Source: Cordylochernes scorpioides | Taxonomy: Eukaryota; Arthropoda; Arachnida; Pseudoscorpiones; Chernetidae | Direction of reading: 5' to 3' | Assembly: GCA_030710605.1 (NCBI GenBank) | Contig: CP092882.1 | Location: 2,995,319-3,059,318 of the forward strand | DNA length: 64,000 nt | Shown here: piece by piece, positions 37,701-52,700 of the stretch | Layout of the letters: every line of letters begins with the position of its first letter | How positions within the stretch are numbered: the stretch's first letter is position 1 | Program-made: the position numbers and the translations under genes | The notes under the pieces: generated by a model | The model's input: only the letters and a program-made list of their open reading frames with translations | The model's database searches: none | Told to the model about the DNA's origin: nothing

Positions 37701-40700
37701 TGATAAAGCACAATTTGGATTATAGATTATAATAAAAGAAAATAAGACCTTTAAAGTGGGTAATAAGACCAAATCCAAATAAATAAATAGTATGTGACGT
37801 TTCGGTAACAGCGTTGTTACCAAAACGTCACATACTATTTATTTGGATTTGGTCTTATTACCCGCTTTATAATCTATAATCCAAATTGTGCCTTATCAAA
37901 ATAAGACCTAATACAAATAATTTATTAGTGTGTGACATTTCGGCAACAACATTGTCACCATCATCAGACAAAAGAATGTTTATATAATAAAATATTATAA
38001 TAAAATATTTTATTCTTTTGTCTGATGATGGTGACAATGCTGTTGCCGAAATGTCACACACTAATAAATTATTTGGATTAGGTTTTATTTTCTTTTATTG
38101 TAAACTATGGACATAAGCTAAGGACAGTAGAATTTCATATAAATGTTTGAATTGAGCAATGCTCCTGTAATTCTACTGTCCTATGAGTCCATAGTTTGTT
38201 AAAATTCCATGACTAAGATTCCACTCTTCAGTGTAGCAAATATAAACAGAATTGTCCAGTACAGTATTAGAGCTCTAAAAAGTGGTCTGGTGGATTAAAT
38301 TGTAAAAATATCCTAGAGGGTTCACCACTGATGAGCCAGGCCCTCCCAACATTTTTTTCATCACAATAAGATCAGTAGAAAGTTAGTTTACTTGGAAAAA
38401 AAACATCCGTGGTCATGTGTGAGGAGGAAAAAACATTTTTTTTTGCTTATCCCTAGTACACGTGGTATAGACCATGATAATCATGGTGGGTAGTTAGCAA
38501 CTGCTTTTACTGTAAGTGCACCACATGTCTACACATGTGAAAAGCAGTTCGACTTTGGACTTACAAATGTGCCAGAGCCCCGTTTGGTTACTTGCACTTG
38601 CTGGTGGGGTTGGACTTTTGCAAGAATCGGGGGCCATTCATTGGAGCATTTTTTTTTTTTAAACAGAAAAAAGTGTCCAATGCGGGAATCGAACCCGGGT
38701 CCTAGTGGTCGAAAACCAAACGGTTTAACCAGCCTTCCACCGACCTCCAGGAAAAAACATTTCAGCAATAACTGTGCCAATATTCACTGTATGTTAGCCA
38801 TCACAGAATAGGGAGAACAAGGGTACAAAGCTGGCTTAATACCAACAGGACTCCTGGAAGTACAAATAGGAGTATTTTATATATCCCAAGTACACGTGGT
38901 ACACTCCATGATAATCATGGTGGGTAATTAGTGGCTGTTTTTACACTGAAAGTACACCACAGGTCTACACATGTCAAAATTAGTTTGACTATTGCACCTA
39001 ATAATGTACCAGAGCTCCGTTTGGTTACTTGAACTCACTGGTGGGGTTATTGGACTATTACAAGAAACAAAGGCCATTGGAGCAATTTTTTTTTCTTTAT
39101 AAAAATTGCTCAATGCTAGATTTTATCCTGGGTTATGGCTGTTGAAATAGAATGATTAAAAAAATTGAGATATTTTTATCGTAAAATCAAATTTGAAAAT
39201 GGCGGTGCACTTACAATCCAAGCAGTCACAACCATGACTATCATGGGCACTCACCTATCTGGCTGATCAACTGCCGGAAGTGGTCCAGACAGCTCTGGTT
39301 GTCCTCCGAGAGTCCCAACTTGCGGATCCCCTTGTTGAACTTCTCGGCTCTGTCGAAGGGATACTGGACAGACAGTGGTGTGAGGATGTGATATCAGGGG
39401 ACAGACAGTGAACATGACATCAGGGGACAGACAGTGAACGTGACATCAGGGGACAGACAGTGAACATGACATCAGGGGACAGACAGTGAACGTGACATCA
39501 GGGGACAGACAGTGAGCGTGACATCAGGGGACAGACAGTGAACGTGACATCAGGGGACAGACAGTGAACGTGACATCAGGGGACAGAAGACAGTGAGCGT
39601 GACATCAGGGGACAGACAGTGACTCACCTTCTGGTCCAGCTGGGCCTTGTTCTCCCGGAAGTACTTGATGTCCTGCACCAACCTCTGAGCATTCTGAGGA
39701 GCAACACAAATATTTTAAGGTTTCCTGCATATATCTTTTTGATGCACTAGCGCGCCATCTGTTATCAAAATTTCAAAATTCGAAACTATTTTAAACGCGT
39801 ATGATTCTTTTTGAAATTAAACAATTTCTACTGCCCTTAATGCAATGGAAAATTAAAGGGAGGGCCTGGCTCAATAGTGGTGAACCCTCCCAGCGGTTTC
39901 GCCAGTTTAATCTACCATACTACTGCCCTTACTGCAATGGAAAAATGAAAAATTTTATTATTGGATCTCTAGCTTTTTTTTGGGTCTTGACGCCTTTCTA
40001 CACAGTAGAACAACCTCCATGAGAGAACACCTCTCTACAAGGACAGTTTCCATCGTTGAAATTACCAATCAGCTGCTCTCTGATAAAAGAACATCTAAAG
40101 AACACTCTGCAAGTTGTCCGGAGGTAGTTCTACTGTTATAAAACATTTATACAAGGAACCTCTCCCTGGATGACTTGTTTCAGTAACTACATGGGATGTT
40201 TGAATTGAGGGTGGAATTATCCAACAGTATTTCTACAGGACAGATTTCTACAATTAGCAAACAGAAGATTTGTGGAAGCACAGCTGATGGACCTCCCAGT
40301 GAGTTAACCAATTTAAACCACCAGATCTGCTACAACCTTTGCAGTCCAAATTTTTACACAAATAAATTTACTGGCAATGAGTTTCTTTTAAATATCATCA
40401 AATATTATCTCTACAGACCTTACTGCAATGATATGAATTATTGAATGAGAGGGCTTGGCTCATCAGTAGTGAACCCTCTCAGCGGTTTCGCCAAATTAAT
40501 CTCTAGACCGCTCTACTATTGTATTGGATTGGTTTGGAATATACCCTGTATTTTCTATGGAAGGCAGCTTAGGGGTGTTTAGTGAACTATGGACATAAGC
40601 TTATAGGTCTGTAGAGGTACATACATATAATTTCAAGGTATTGCATCGAGCAAAGCTCTTCCGCAAAAAACTTTTGTAGTGTTTGTTCTGGTTATATATT

Positions 40701-43700
40701 AGAACCAACTCCCTGTGAAGGACAGCAACTAGTTGCAGAGACCAAGTGTTCTTTAAGGAGAAGTATCCTCTTACTGGAGAGTTGCTAATAAGTAAAAATA
40801 TAAATTTTGGCAATAAAAACTGTCCTTTGTAGAGAGGTTTCCACTAATGAGAGTGTCCTCTCATGGAGGTTCTATTGTATAGTTTACCACTGATGAGCCA
40901 AAGCCTTTCCAAATCATTTCCAAGAATATAAGCAAAAAAAATGAGAGGTATTTGACAAAAAAAACCAATTAGTGAGTGGGTGTGAGGGAACAAGTGGGTA
41001 CCTGAGCTGCACCAATGAGAGAAGCCGTACCTTTATAAGGCGGGACTTGATCTGTTCATCATAGAGGAACTGGGAGAAACGGTAGAACTTCTTCCGGAGG
41101 TACTGGTAGGTGTAGTTCACCTGGAACATGTCCAGTGGTTAGTTGGGTGGTTGTTGGTGGCTCTGTGGAGTGTCGATTGATGTAGTGCAGCCATGGCCCA
41201 GTAAAGTATTCCAAAGTTATCAGTATATTACACATTAGTTACATTTATATAGGAAGTCAATAAAGGAAGACAACACCCTAGAATGTCTGAAAGGTTCTGA
41301 TTGGCTGCCACCGGTATGCTGTACCACACAGCGGAGGAGGAGGAGAAGCTGCGTCTGTACTCATGTTAGAGTCAGCAGCAAAGGTTTCCATGTTAGGAAC
41401 GGCCAAGTCAGACTTTCACCAAAGTGTGTCTGGATCATGGTGCCATGATCAACGAAAGCTGCACCCCTATACCCCATTCCATGGGCCAGCTCGAGTAGCA
41501 TGAACTCATGGAATTCGTGTAATCTTTACACAAGGGGATAAGAAACAACAACAACACAGTGAAGGTCATCCGTACTATTTCCTGGCCCCACTTGCGTGTT
41601 CACCAATGCCGAGGTGTCATCCCAGTGAGCTGTAAGGAAGTCTCTCGGCCCCACAGCTCCACCGCGGAGGGGTGAGGCCACCTTGATCTGCTTCAGTTTC
41701 TCCACCCTCGAGCAGGTCCTGTTCTCCAGTGGTGCCATACTTCTTCAGCTCTTCACATTATTTCTCTTCATAACTTCCCAACCAGTATTTCTGTCCAAGT
41801 CTTCTTCGTACTGATCCTGCTTTCCAATCATTTTACCCACCAAAACATTTATGATAACTGAACCTTCAAAGGTTTTACTGAACTTCTTTATCTCTCCCCA
41901 TTTTGAACAAATCTCACTGAAGTACTTCATACTGGCTGCCAATAAAATCTCCTTGTTTGAACCTCTGCAACTCCCATTTCTATATAGATAGATCTGTTGT
42001 TGTTGTTTCTTATCCCCTTGTGTAAAGATTACACAAATTCCATGAGTTCATGTTCCTCGAGCTGTTTTATGATAAGCAGTGGCCTCTCCCAAAGGAATAA
42101 ATTATACTGGGATCAGGCTGATAACTTAAGACAGAGAATTGATGGAATCTATACCAAGAGAAAGTAACAAGTCCTGTCTAAGCTACATCATGTAAGTTGT
42201 TCTAGTGTGTACAGATTGACTCAAGGAGTAACTCACAATGGTGCCCATGATGCCGATGCCGTGAGTCCGGATGGAGTTGGCGATGTGGCGGATGTTGATG
42301 GTGTTGAGGTGTTTGTTGTTGCTGGACTTCTCCACAAAGATCTGGAGCCATTCCTTCTTGTTACACAGGATCATATGGTGGACTGGGTATTTACATATGT
42401 GGGTATCTGGAGCCATTCCTTCTTGTTACACATATGGTGGATCAACACTGGTTATTTACATATGTGAGTGGGATAGCAACCATGTGCTCCAATACACAAG
42501 TACCAAACACAAGGTAATAAGACCAAATAAATAGTGTGTGATAAGGCACAATATGGATTATAGATTATAAACACAAGCTAATAAGACCAAATCTCCAATG
42601 ATAAGGCACAATATGGATTATAGATTATAAACACAAGGTAATAAGACCAAATCTCCAATGATAAGGCACAATATGGATTATAGATTATAAACACAAGCTA
42701 ATAAGACCAAATCTCCAATGATAAGGCACAATTTGGATTATAGATTATAAACACAAGGTAATAAGACCAAATCTCCAATGATAAGGCACAATTTGGATTA
42801 TAGATTATAAACACAAGGTAATAAGACCAAATCTCCAATGATAAGGCACAATATGGATTATAGATTATAAACACAAGCTAATAAGACCAAATCTCCAATG
42901 ATAAGGCACAATTTGGATTATAGATTATAAACACAAGGTAATAAGACCAAATCTCCAATGATAAGGCACAATATGGATTATAGATTATAAACACAAGCTA
43001 ATAAGACCAAATCTCCAATGATAAGGCACAATTTGGATTATAGATTATAAACACAAGGTAATAAGACCAAATCTCCAATGATAAGGTACAATTTGGATTA
43101 TAGATTATAAACACAAGGTCACAAGACCAAATCCAAATAAATTGATAGTATGTGACCTTTCGGTATCAGCTTTGTTACGATCAATCATGAAGATGGTAAC
43201 AAAGCTGTTACCGAAAAATCACACACTATTTATTTATTTGGATTTGGTCTTATTACCTTGTGTTTAAATAGTGTGTGGTAACAGTGTTGTTACCAAAATG
43301 TCACACACTATTCATTAGGTCTTATTATCTTGTGTTTATAATCTATATTGTGGCTTATCACATGAGAACCACCACACTAGGATGGCAACATTTCAGACAT
43401 TTTTAACAATTTAAAAGTCATTTATAGGGAGCTAGTGGAGGAGTGGAAAAAACCGTTTATTTTGATAGCCACAACCATCGATCGAATCCTGAGCAATTGG
43501 ATACTTTTTCAGAAGAAAATATTTCTTCAATGGCCCCCGATTCTTGCAACAGTCCAACCTCACCAGTGTAGACAAACAGGGCTCAAACACACTTGTAAGT
43601 ATAAAAGTCAAACTTTTTAACATGTGTAGACATGTGGTGAATTTACAGTAAAAGCTACCTACCTACAATGATTATCATGGCCTGTACCACAAGTACTAAG

Positions 43701-46700
43701 GATGATAATAATAATTGTGTATTTTTTAATGAAAAGGCACAATTTGGATTATAGATTATAAGCACAAAGTAATAAGACTAAATCCACACTATTTATCTAT
43801 TTGGATTTGGTCTTATTACCTTGTGTTTCTAATCTATAATTCAAATTGTGCCTTTTCATTTTTGATAGACTTCAATGGACCTAAGAAGTTCCTATGAGCT
43901 GAAGAAAATGAATTCCAAGTCAATGTTGATGCCATCACTTGAAGATTCTATTCACACACTATTTATTTATTTGGATTTGGTCTTGTTACCTTGTGTTTAT
44001 AATGTATTTTTTACAAATGAAATGTGAGGGGCAAACAAAACCCACATATTATTGAAACATCTGCAAGATATTACTATAGCACAGGTGTAAGGGAAGTTAT
44101 TCGTTTATTGAAGACAGGAAATATTGAAGGATTGCTGTCAGTTTATAGAAAACCAGTTGAATATACTCATGGACAAAACTTAAGGAAGTTGTAATTTATA
44201 GCATGTATGTTGGTATTCAGACAATAACTCTGAAAGATATTACATTAACCTTTATTGAAGACACACGGGATAACCAAGTGTGTGAACAAAATTGCCTCTG
44301 TCTCCTTTCTTCTTCTTTCTTATCTCCACTCAATCATATTAGGATATCAAGCTTGTAAAGCTTGTTGATGGTGTCTGCTGGGGATGAGTAGAGCTCATCA
44401 AAGGATGAGTCAATACAGTCAATAATGTGTTTTGGGGTTGCAGGTTGACACTTAGTACATAGTGGGAAAACCCTGCAACCATTCTGTAAAGTCATTGTCC
44501 GTAGATGGCCAGACTTAAGTCTGGAAATCAAAGACTTGTTCTCTTGGAAGGATAGAACCGGTGCTTGTCCTCCTTCTGTCTCCTTTAAAAATAGATGACT
44601 AGCGACATCAAAGACTCCACTTCCGTAAGTTTTGTCCATGAGTACAGTAGATACACACAGAACCATTGTGTGGGAGAGAGAGGTACTGTTGCTCACCTGG
44701 TTGTTCAGGTTGTACAGGTACTTGGCAACAAACACATCAATGTTGCGCATGATCTCCAACACATCCAGACCCTGCGCAACATACCAGTTTAAGGAATCAA
44801 GTTAGGAAAGGCTGAGACACTAGATAGGAACATTGGATCAACAACACCTGTCTGGTCCAATGGTTCTATTTAAAACACAATACCAGTGTGTGTGTATGTA
44901 CACATTATATTTACATATATATTGTAGCAAAATATTTAACATTTTATAAATAAATTATCGATTTTGACATTTATATTTTGCTACTATGTAAACTTCCCTC
45001 ATTGACATTTTATAAATGTTGATTTGTTCTTAGATAAACTGCTGTGTCATCCTGAAGTTTGTCTTTCCTAATTGTCTAAGTTACAATATTGTATACCTAC
45101 AAAATAACATTGAAAGGATGACAAAACTAAATATCTACAGTTCTTTATTTCCCAAGGAATCAGAATTTTTGGTTTAAATGAGTGTTGAATTATAGTGTGT
45201 TGGAGGCGGCTCTACTGTAAATATACATTTTACAGCTATGTCATATACACATAATGTCAAGATGGCTGACCATCTATTGAATTGTATCAAATCCTCCAAA
45301 AAAGACCTCTGGGAAAATCCCAGGACTATAATAGAAAAACTGAGACAATATGACCTAATGGATCGTTTAAATGACTTGAGGAATAAGCAACAACACAGCT
45401 ATGTGACAATACATGCCAGAAAGTTATCTATTCTAAATGGGAAATTAATCCTAGCCTAATATATATCTGATGGCCACATTACAGAATCACACACAAAGTC
45501 AGACTTTCACCAAAGTGTGCCTGGATCATGGTGCCATGATCAACGAAAGCTGCACCCCTACACCCTATTCATGGAATTCATGTAATCTTTACACAAGGGG
45601 ATAAGAAACAACAACAACAAAACACAAGAAAGAGAAATGTTCATGAGAGAGATGCCACACCAGTTTCAGGGCAAATTACAAAAGTCTATAAAGGTTTAGT
45701 GCTGCGGCTTTACTTGAGAGATGGTTTCTGATTTCAGGGGAAATTTTTTACAAGATTCCCACACACGCACACACACACACATATATACAGATACACACAC
45801 ATACACATAGATGCACACATACACAGAATAACTTTATTATACCAGCCTATTTTTTACCAGTTGTTTATATAACATCTTATTTCTGAGTTCCCAAGTTTTA
45901 CATCCCAGTTATTTTAATCATGGTTATAACAATGAACACATCGATGTTGATATAAATTGAAGGAAGACCTGCAATAAGCTGGCTAGAAGGGTTCAAGGAA
46001 GCTACTGGAATGTCACTAGATGTGAGTGATGGTCACTAAACGATCAAAAAAAAGAATATTTGTCCATATAGTGTCACCAGAAGTTGACTTGATGGATATT
46101 AACAACAACAATATGAAATCTTAGGTTCCAAGTAATGAGGTTACAGCTACAGTTTGTGGAATTCCAGTAGCACTACCATGAGAGGACACTCTTGCTAGAA
46201 GACACCTCTCTACAAAGGACACTCTTGCTAGAAGACACCTCTCTACAAAGGACACTCTTGCTAGAAGACACCTCTCTACAAAGGGCACTCTTGCTAGAAG
46301 ACACCTCTCTACAAAGGACACTCTTGCTAGAAGACACCTCTCTACAAAGGACACTCTTGCTAGAAGACACCTCTCTACAAAGGACACTCTTGCTAGAAGA
46401 CACCTCTCTACAAAGGACACTCTTGCTAGAAGACACCTCTCTACAAAGGACACTCTTGCTAGAAGACACCTCTCTACAAAGGACAGTTTTCATCATCATA
46501 ATTACCATTTTTAGTAAATTAAATTTAATTGCCATCTATCGTTAAAATTTTACACAAATAAATTTACTGGCAATGCGTTTCTTTTAAATATCATCAAATA
46601 TTATCTATACCTTGAAATTATATGTATGTACCTCTACAGACCTATAAGCTTATGTCCATAGTTCACTAAACACCCCTAAGCTGCCTTCCATAGAAAATTC

Positions 46701-49700
46701 AGGGTATATTCCAAACCAATCCAATACAATAGTAGAGCGGTCTAGAGATTAATTTGGCGAAACCGCTGAGAGGGTTCACTACTGATGAGCCAAGCCCTCT
46801 CAATCAATAACTCATATCATTGCAGTAAGGTCTGTAGAGATAATATTTGATGATATTTAAAAGAAGCGCATTGCCAGTAAATTTATTTGTGTAAAATTTT
46901 ACCGTTTTTAGTATTTAGAAGCTCTCTGGTAAGAGGAAATCTCTCTCTAAAGGGCACTCTAGCTATGCAACTAGGTGTTGTCAGAGAGATAGTAATACTG
47001 TATTTGCATATGCCAAACAAATCTGTAGATACACACTCAGGGTACTAACATAGAGCTTTCCACGTGTTTAGACATGTGGTGCACTTACAGTAAAAGCAGT
47101 GTCCCACCATGACTATCATGGCTTGTACCACAAGTATGACAACAGGCTCACCTGGTCCAGGGTCTGGCTAGGCAGGTGAGCCTCCACAGTCTCCAGGCCG
47201 TACTTGTGCCGCGCCAGGCTACGCATCTCCCCGTAGGTCTTCCAGTCATGGAGGGCCACCGTGGTGAGGTTGTAGAAGGTCTCGTCCAGGTAGTGCTCCA
47301 CGTAGGCTGCCACATCCCACTAGGTAAACCTGGCTCTCCCTCGAGTTTTCCTACTGCTGTTACCAAAATGTCACAAACATTTCATTAATTTGGTCTTATT
47401 ACCTTCAAATGTTTTTTTTATTTTATTTTTTTATTTATTTTTTGCTTATCCCTAGTACAAGCTATGATAATCATGGTGGGTAGAAGAAGGCGACTGCTTT
47501 TACTGTAAGTGCACCACAGGTCTACACATGTGAAAAGCAGTTTGACTTTGCACTTACAAATATAACGGAGCCCTGTTTGGTTACTTGCACTCGCTGGTGG
47601 GTTTGAACTTTTGCAAGAATTGGGGGCCATTGGAGCATTTTTTTACCTTCAAATGTTGTTTGCCTAACTGCAGAGTTAAGGCGTTCATCCAAGTTAGTGA
47701 CTTATTTCTGCAGTCAGTGTTTGCTATTGAGACTTGTGATTTCACTCCAACAATATCAGGAATGCACTTTCCCAAATAGCAAAATCACCTGTTCCATATT
47801 TTGGCCAAGTTTCAGAGCGAACTGACAAAGATTGAATGCACTAAGGTACAATTTGGATTATAGATTAGAAACATAAGGTAACAAGACCAAATCACACATT
47901 ATTTATTTGAAATTGTTACATAAGGTTTATAAAGACAAGGCAACAAGAAGCCCCCATCTTTTATGTTGAATTAATAGGTTCGGCTGTCACAATTGACACC
48001 AGTGATACTGTAATTGGGTCAATTTTTTGCCTTTATACAAAGACTTCATTTTAACGAGACGATTGTAAATGAAGGAACCCTTCAATTTNNNNNNNNNNNN
48101 NNNNNNNNNNNNNNNNNNNNNNNNNNNNNNNNNNNNNNNNNNNNNNNNNNNNNNNNNNNNNNNNNNNNNNNNNNNNNNNNNNNNNNNNGATCCCTGATAT
48201 CTGCTACAGAATGGATAAATCCATCCTAATATTTACAAGGTAAAAGACCTAATCCAAATAAATTAATTGTGTGTGACATTTTGGTAACAGCATTGTTACC
48301 ATCATCAGACAAAAGAATAAAATGGTAATAACAATGTTACCGAAACATCAAACACTTAAATTATTTTGGGGGGTTTGGCAAATTTGTAAGTGCAAAGTCA
48401 AACTGCTTTTCGCATGTGTAGACCTGTGGTGTACTTACAGTAAAAGCAGTCGCCTACTTCTACCCACCATGATTATCATGGCCTGTGCCACATGTACTAG
48501 GAATAAGCAAAAAAATATTATTTAGATCAGTTTCTTTTTTTTTTTTTGTAGCTTTAATCTATAATCCAAATTGTGCATGTATATATAGCATGATATCTCA
48601 TGTGAGGAGAACTCACTCTTGACGGACACGAAGCGGTCAAAGAAGCGCAGAGGCTGCAACTCCAGCAGGGCTGCCAGGTTCTTCAGTCCAACTTTGAAAG
48701 GATTGCGGTCATCCAGCTGTAGGTGCAGATGGGAGTGGAGCCGCAGGTCTGTCTCCACGTCCCGGCACAGCGGCTCCAGCACTTTCTGTCACATTGTCAT
48801 ATAGCACATTGGGTCACTGTAAATGTTGTTTAAAAACACAATTAAAACCCATTAATATATCAATGTAGCAAGAGCGGTAGAAATTTATTTCAATCTAAAA
48901 ATGATAAGACACAATTTGGATTATAGATTATAAACACAAGGTAATAAAACCAAATCCAAATAAATAAATAGTGTGTGACGTTTCGGTAACAGCGTTGTTA
49001 CCATAATTCAGTACTTTTGTCTGATGATAGTAACAACGCTGTTACCGAAACGTCACACACTATTTATTTATTTAGATTTGGTCTTATTACCTTGTGCTTC
49101 TCATCTATAATCCAAATTGTGCAAAACTATATTTAATTCTTTGTTAATACACAATTGGATTATAGATTATAAACACAAGGTAATAAGAACAAATTTATTT
49201 GAATTTGGTCATATTACCTTGTGAATTTAATTATTTATTTAAAAATTCATTAATAAAAACTATAACAATTTGCTTCTATATTTAAAAACAGAAGAATTGA
49301 AACTCTAAGAAGGTTTCCTTAAGAGCTGTCTCATTGTATGAGGGCCATTGAAGAAAAGCATTTTTGGTTTGTAGGCTCATCCAGTTTTATCAAAATGATG
49401 AAACAATTCATGCTATAGTTTTACAAGAAGACCTAATCCAAATAAATTAATAGTGTGTGACATTTTGGTAACAGCGTTGCTACCAAAACATCACACACTA
49501 TTAATTTATTTGGATTAGGTCTTATTTTCTTGTAGCTGTAATCTATAATCCAAAATGTACTTTATCATTGTTATAGATTCACGTTAGAGAAGTGATAAGG
49601 CATAATTTGGATTATAGATTATAAACACAAGGTAATAAGATCAAATCCAAATAAATAGTGTGTGACGTTTCGGTAACAGCACTGTTACCAAAATGCCACA

Positions 49701-52700
49701 GACTATTAATTTATTTGGATTTGGTCTTATTACCTTGTGTTTACATGAGAGAGGTATTTATATAGCTGTGCCAGCCTTCCATGTCATGGGTCAATGGTCA
49801 AACCTCCTTGAAGTAGCCGTAGAGTTCCTTCTCCAGGGCAGACACCAGGACCTGGGGGCCGGAGTCATGGCAGGTCTCCAGGAGTGGGGCTACGCAGTCC
49901 TGCATGCCTGCCAGTAGGTACTGTCACACATACACACACCAACTTAACATCATACGTCAGTTTGAACACAAGGTTTACAATCTTGTATCCCACATTTGGA
50001 AGGTTGATGTGAGTCACTGGGATTTTATTTAAAACACAAGAATTGAAACTATAACAATTGGCTTCTCTATTTAAAACTTTTCTGTGAAGAACCTGTTCAT
50101 ATTTCTCATGTGAATAACATAAGCTAGGTTGTTCTTTTTAGTGGTTCCTAATAAAGTTATTTTGTAGCAGACAGAACTATCTGAAGGAAGAACAGGGAAT
50201 CTTTCTTCTCAAGAAATGGTCATCAGCACTTGTCATTGCAAACCTTGCTATTCAAGTTTACAGTAGAGAACAAACTCTCTGACAGCTAGTTGCTGAGCTA
50301 AAGTGTCCTTTAGGGAGAAATGTCCTCTTACCTGAGAGCTACTAAATAGAAAAATATTCATTTTGGTAATGAAAACTGTCCTTTGTGGAGAGAGGTGTCC
50401 TCTAGCGAGAGTGTCCTCTTGTGAAGTATGCTCTACTGTAAAGCCCTGTGTGTTTATAGAAATTCTAAATCTGTGTTAAAGCTGAGAGAGAAACCAGCTC
50501 TGTTTATTGAGTTTCTTCTATCTCGTTTCCCCCCGGGAGAATCTGGTATTTGTGGGAGTTCTTTATTTTGTAGATATATAAACTGTAGAACTACCTCCCT
50601 GTAAAGGACAGCACCTAATTGCAGAGCCAAAGTGTCCTTTAGGGAGAAATGTCCTCTTACTGGAGAATTGATAATTAGTAAAAATGGTAATTTTTCAAAT
50701 GAAAACTGTCCATTGGAGAGAGGTGTCCTCTCATGGAGGTTGTTCTACTGTAATATTCAATTAGAGATGGAAATTTGCCGTGAGGAAATTGATCTAGAAA
50801 AATAAAGGTCACCTCTTTGGCAGATTGTGAAGATTCCATTGGATCTCTCGTGGATCTCATGGAATAAAGTCCGCCCTAGACTGACGAGGGCCATTAGCCT
50901 GAAACCATGGTCTCTAGGAAGACACTTCTCAGTTTGCCAAATCTTGTGTTGTGGCTTTGTTACTGACACGCGGTCGCTAGTTTGCGGTGACAGTCAACAG
51001 ATGGTGTCTAGTTTTGACATCTATTTTGAAGGGAGAGGTGGCCTTTATCTTCAGAAATTAGAGGTAGTTGAACAAGAGTGTGATGTGATTTCAAAGCCTA
51101 CGTGAACTCTGCTGCAGTCCAGGGCATTATCGAAGAGATCCGAGAAGTAGATGGGGATCACCACCCGGTGCCAGTAGAAGAAACTGCAGTCGCAGGCTTC
51201 CTTGATGCTGAACACACAGTTCCACAGCTGTGTGACCAGACCTCGAGGCTTGAAACAGCTTAAAGTAAACAAGAAGACCAGGATAAATTCACTCATGGAC
51301 AAAACTTAAGGAAGTTGTACCTTTTAGCATGTATATCAGGATTCAGACAATAACTTGGCCTTGACTTGGCCTGATATAGTGACAGACTCTCTGATTATGG
51401 AGTAAAATTTTCTTTTTACAGATAAAGCACAATTTGGATAATAGATTATAAACACAAGGTAATAAGACCAAATCCAAATTATATAAATATTGTGTGATAT
51501 TTCGGTAACAACACTGTTACTGAAACATCACACACTATTTATTTATTTGGATTTGGTCTTATTACCTTGTGTTTATAACCTATTATCCAAATTGTGCCCT
51601 ATCAATTTTATAGACTTCAATGGACCTAAGAAGTTATTCTTCCTATGAGCTGAAGAAAATGAATTCCAAAGTGAATATCAATGTTGATGCTAAGCCATCA
51701 CTTGAAGATTCTAACACACTACAGTAAAACCCCGCTAATACGAACCCCGGATATAGCGAACCTTCCCTTATAACAAACCCACGGCGATTCCCAATTCCAT
51801 TCCATTGAAAATAACATCGTTATAACGAACTTTGTGATTTTTAAAATAACGAACTACCCCTATAACGAACCTATTTTCGGTCCCAAAATGATAAAATCTA
51901 TTAAAAATACTAGGCTTATAACAAACTTAAAATTGTGATTTGAAAAAATTTAAAACAACAAAATTTTGAGCATGTTTCAGCTCATGGATCGCGATTTCAA
52001 AACAAAAAATTGCGGCATTGTTTGTTTTCATTTCCATTCTATTTTTGCTTATGTTGTATAAATTTTTACGCATTATACTTTTATTTAATAGAATATCTTT
52101 GCATTCGACAATTTTGAAATAGAAGAAAAATACAAATGGCTTCCAAAATAAAGAAAAGAAACAAAGAGTGGCGTTCTAAAAAAAAAATATATATATATAT
52201 ATATTGGCAGCCTGTCCTTTTAGAAGCGTTCTATATCAAAGTTGACCTAGGCTAAAAAATAATTCCAAATAATTTTAAAGCCAGAAATGGTTTGAATAAC
52301 AGGGTAAAACAAAATTTAATATACACTTCAGAAGAATATGTGGAAACTGGAATTGGAAGAAGAAGAAGAAAAGAAAATAAAAGAAAAAAAAAACAGTTCC
52401 CCCAAGTTCCCTGTGTCTCGTGAGCCACAAACAAATCGACTTATAAATTCTCAAAAACTACCACTACAGGTCTATTTTTAGAATGGAATTCTTGTTAGGT
52501 ATATGACTCATTCAGGGTTCGCGGATATTCCCCCTGGCCGGCCGTTTTACCGCCGATTTTGTGTTTGCAAATTGGCGTTTTTTATTCGCAATTTTACCGA
52601 TCGCGCTATCGTATCAACATGTTTCGCGTCCGATTTTTCTGAATTGGGTACTTTTGATTCATCCTCAATTGATTAAGAATACACGGAGCTTTATTCCTTC

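Noticed and set aside
46121-46545. Three overlapping frames of 110-120 codons
   Set aside because: 33-bp repeat unit derived from a MITE interior; not coding.
47307-47319. Upstream acceptor (cctag) giving WDVAA at the start of a WASHC4 exon
   Set aside because: Puts the exon out of phase with the donor at 48617; the acceptor at 47306 restores the conserved TYV/AYV junction.
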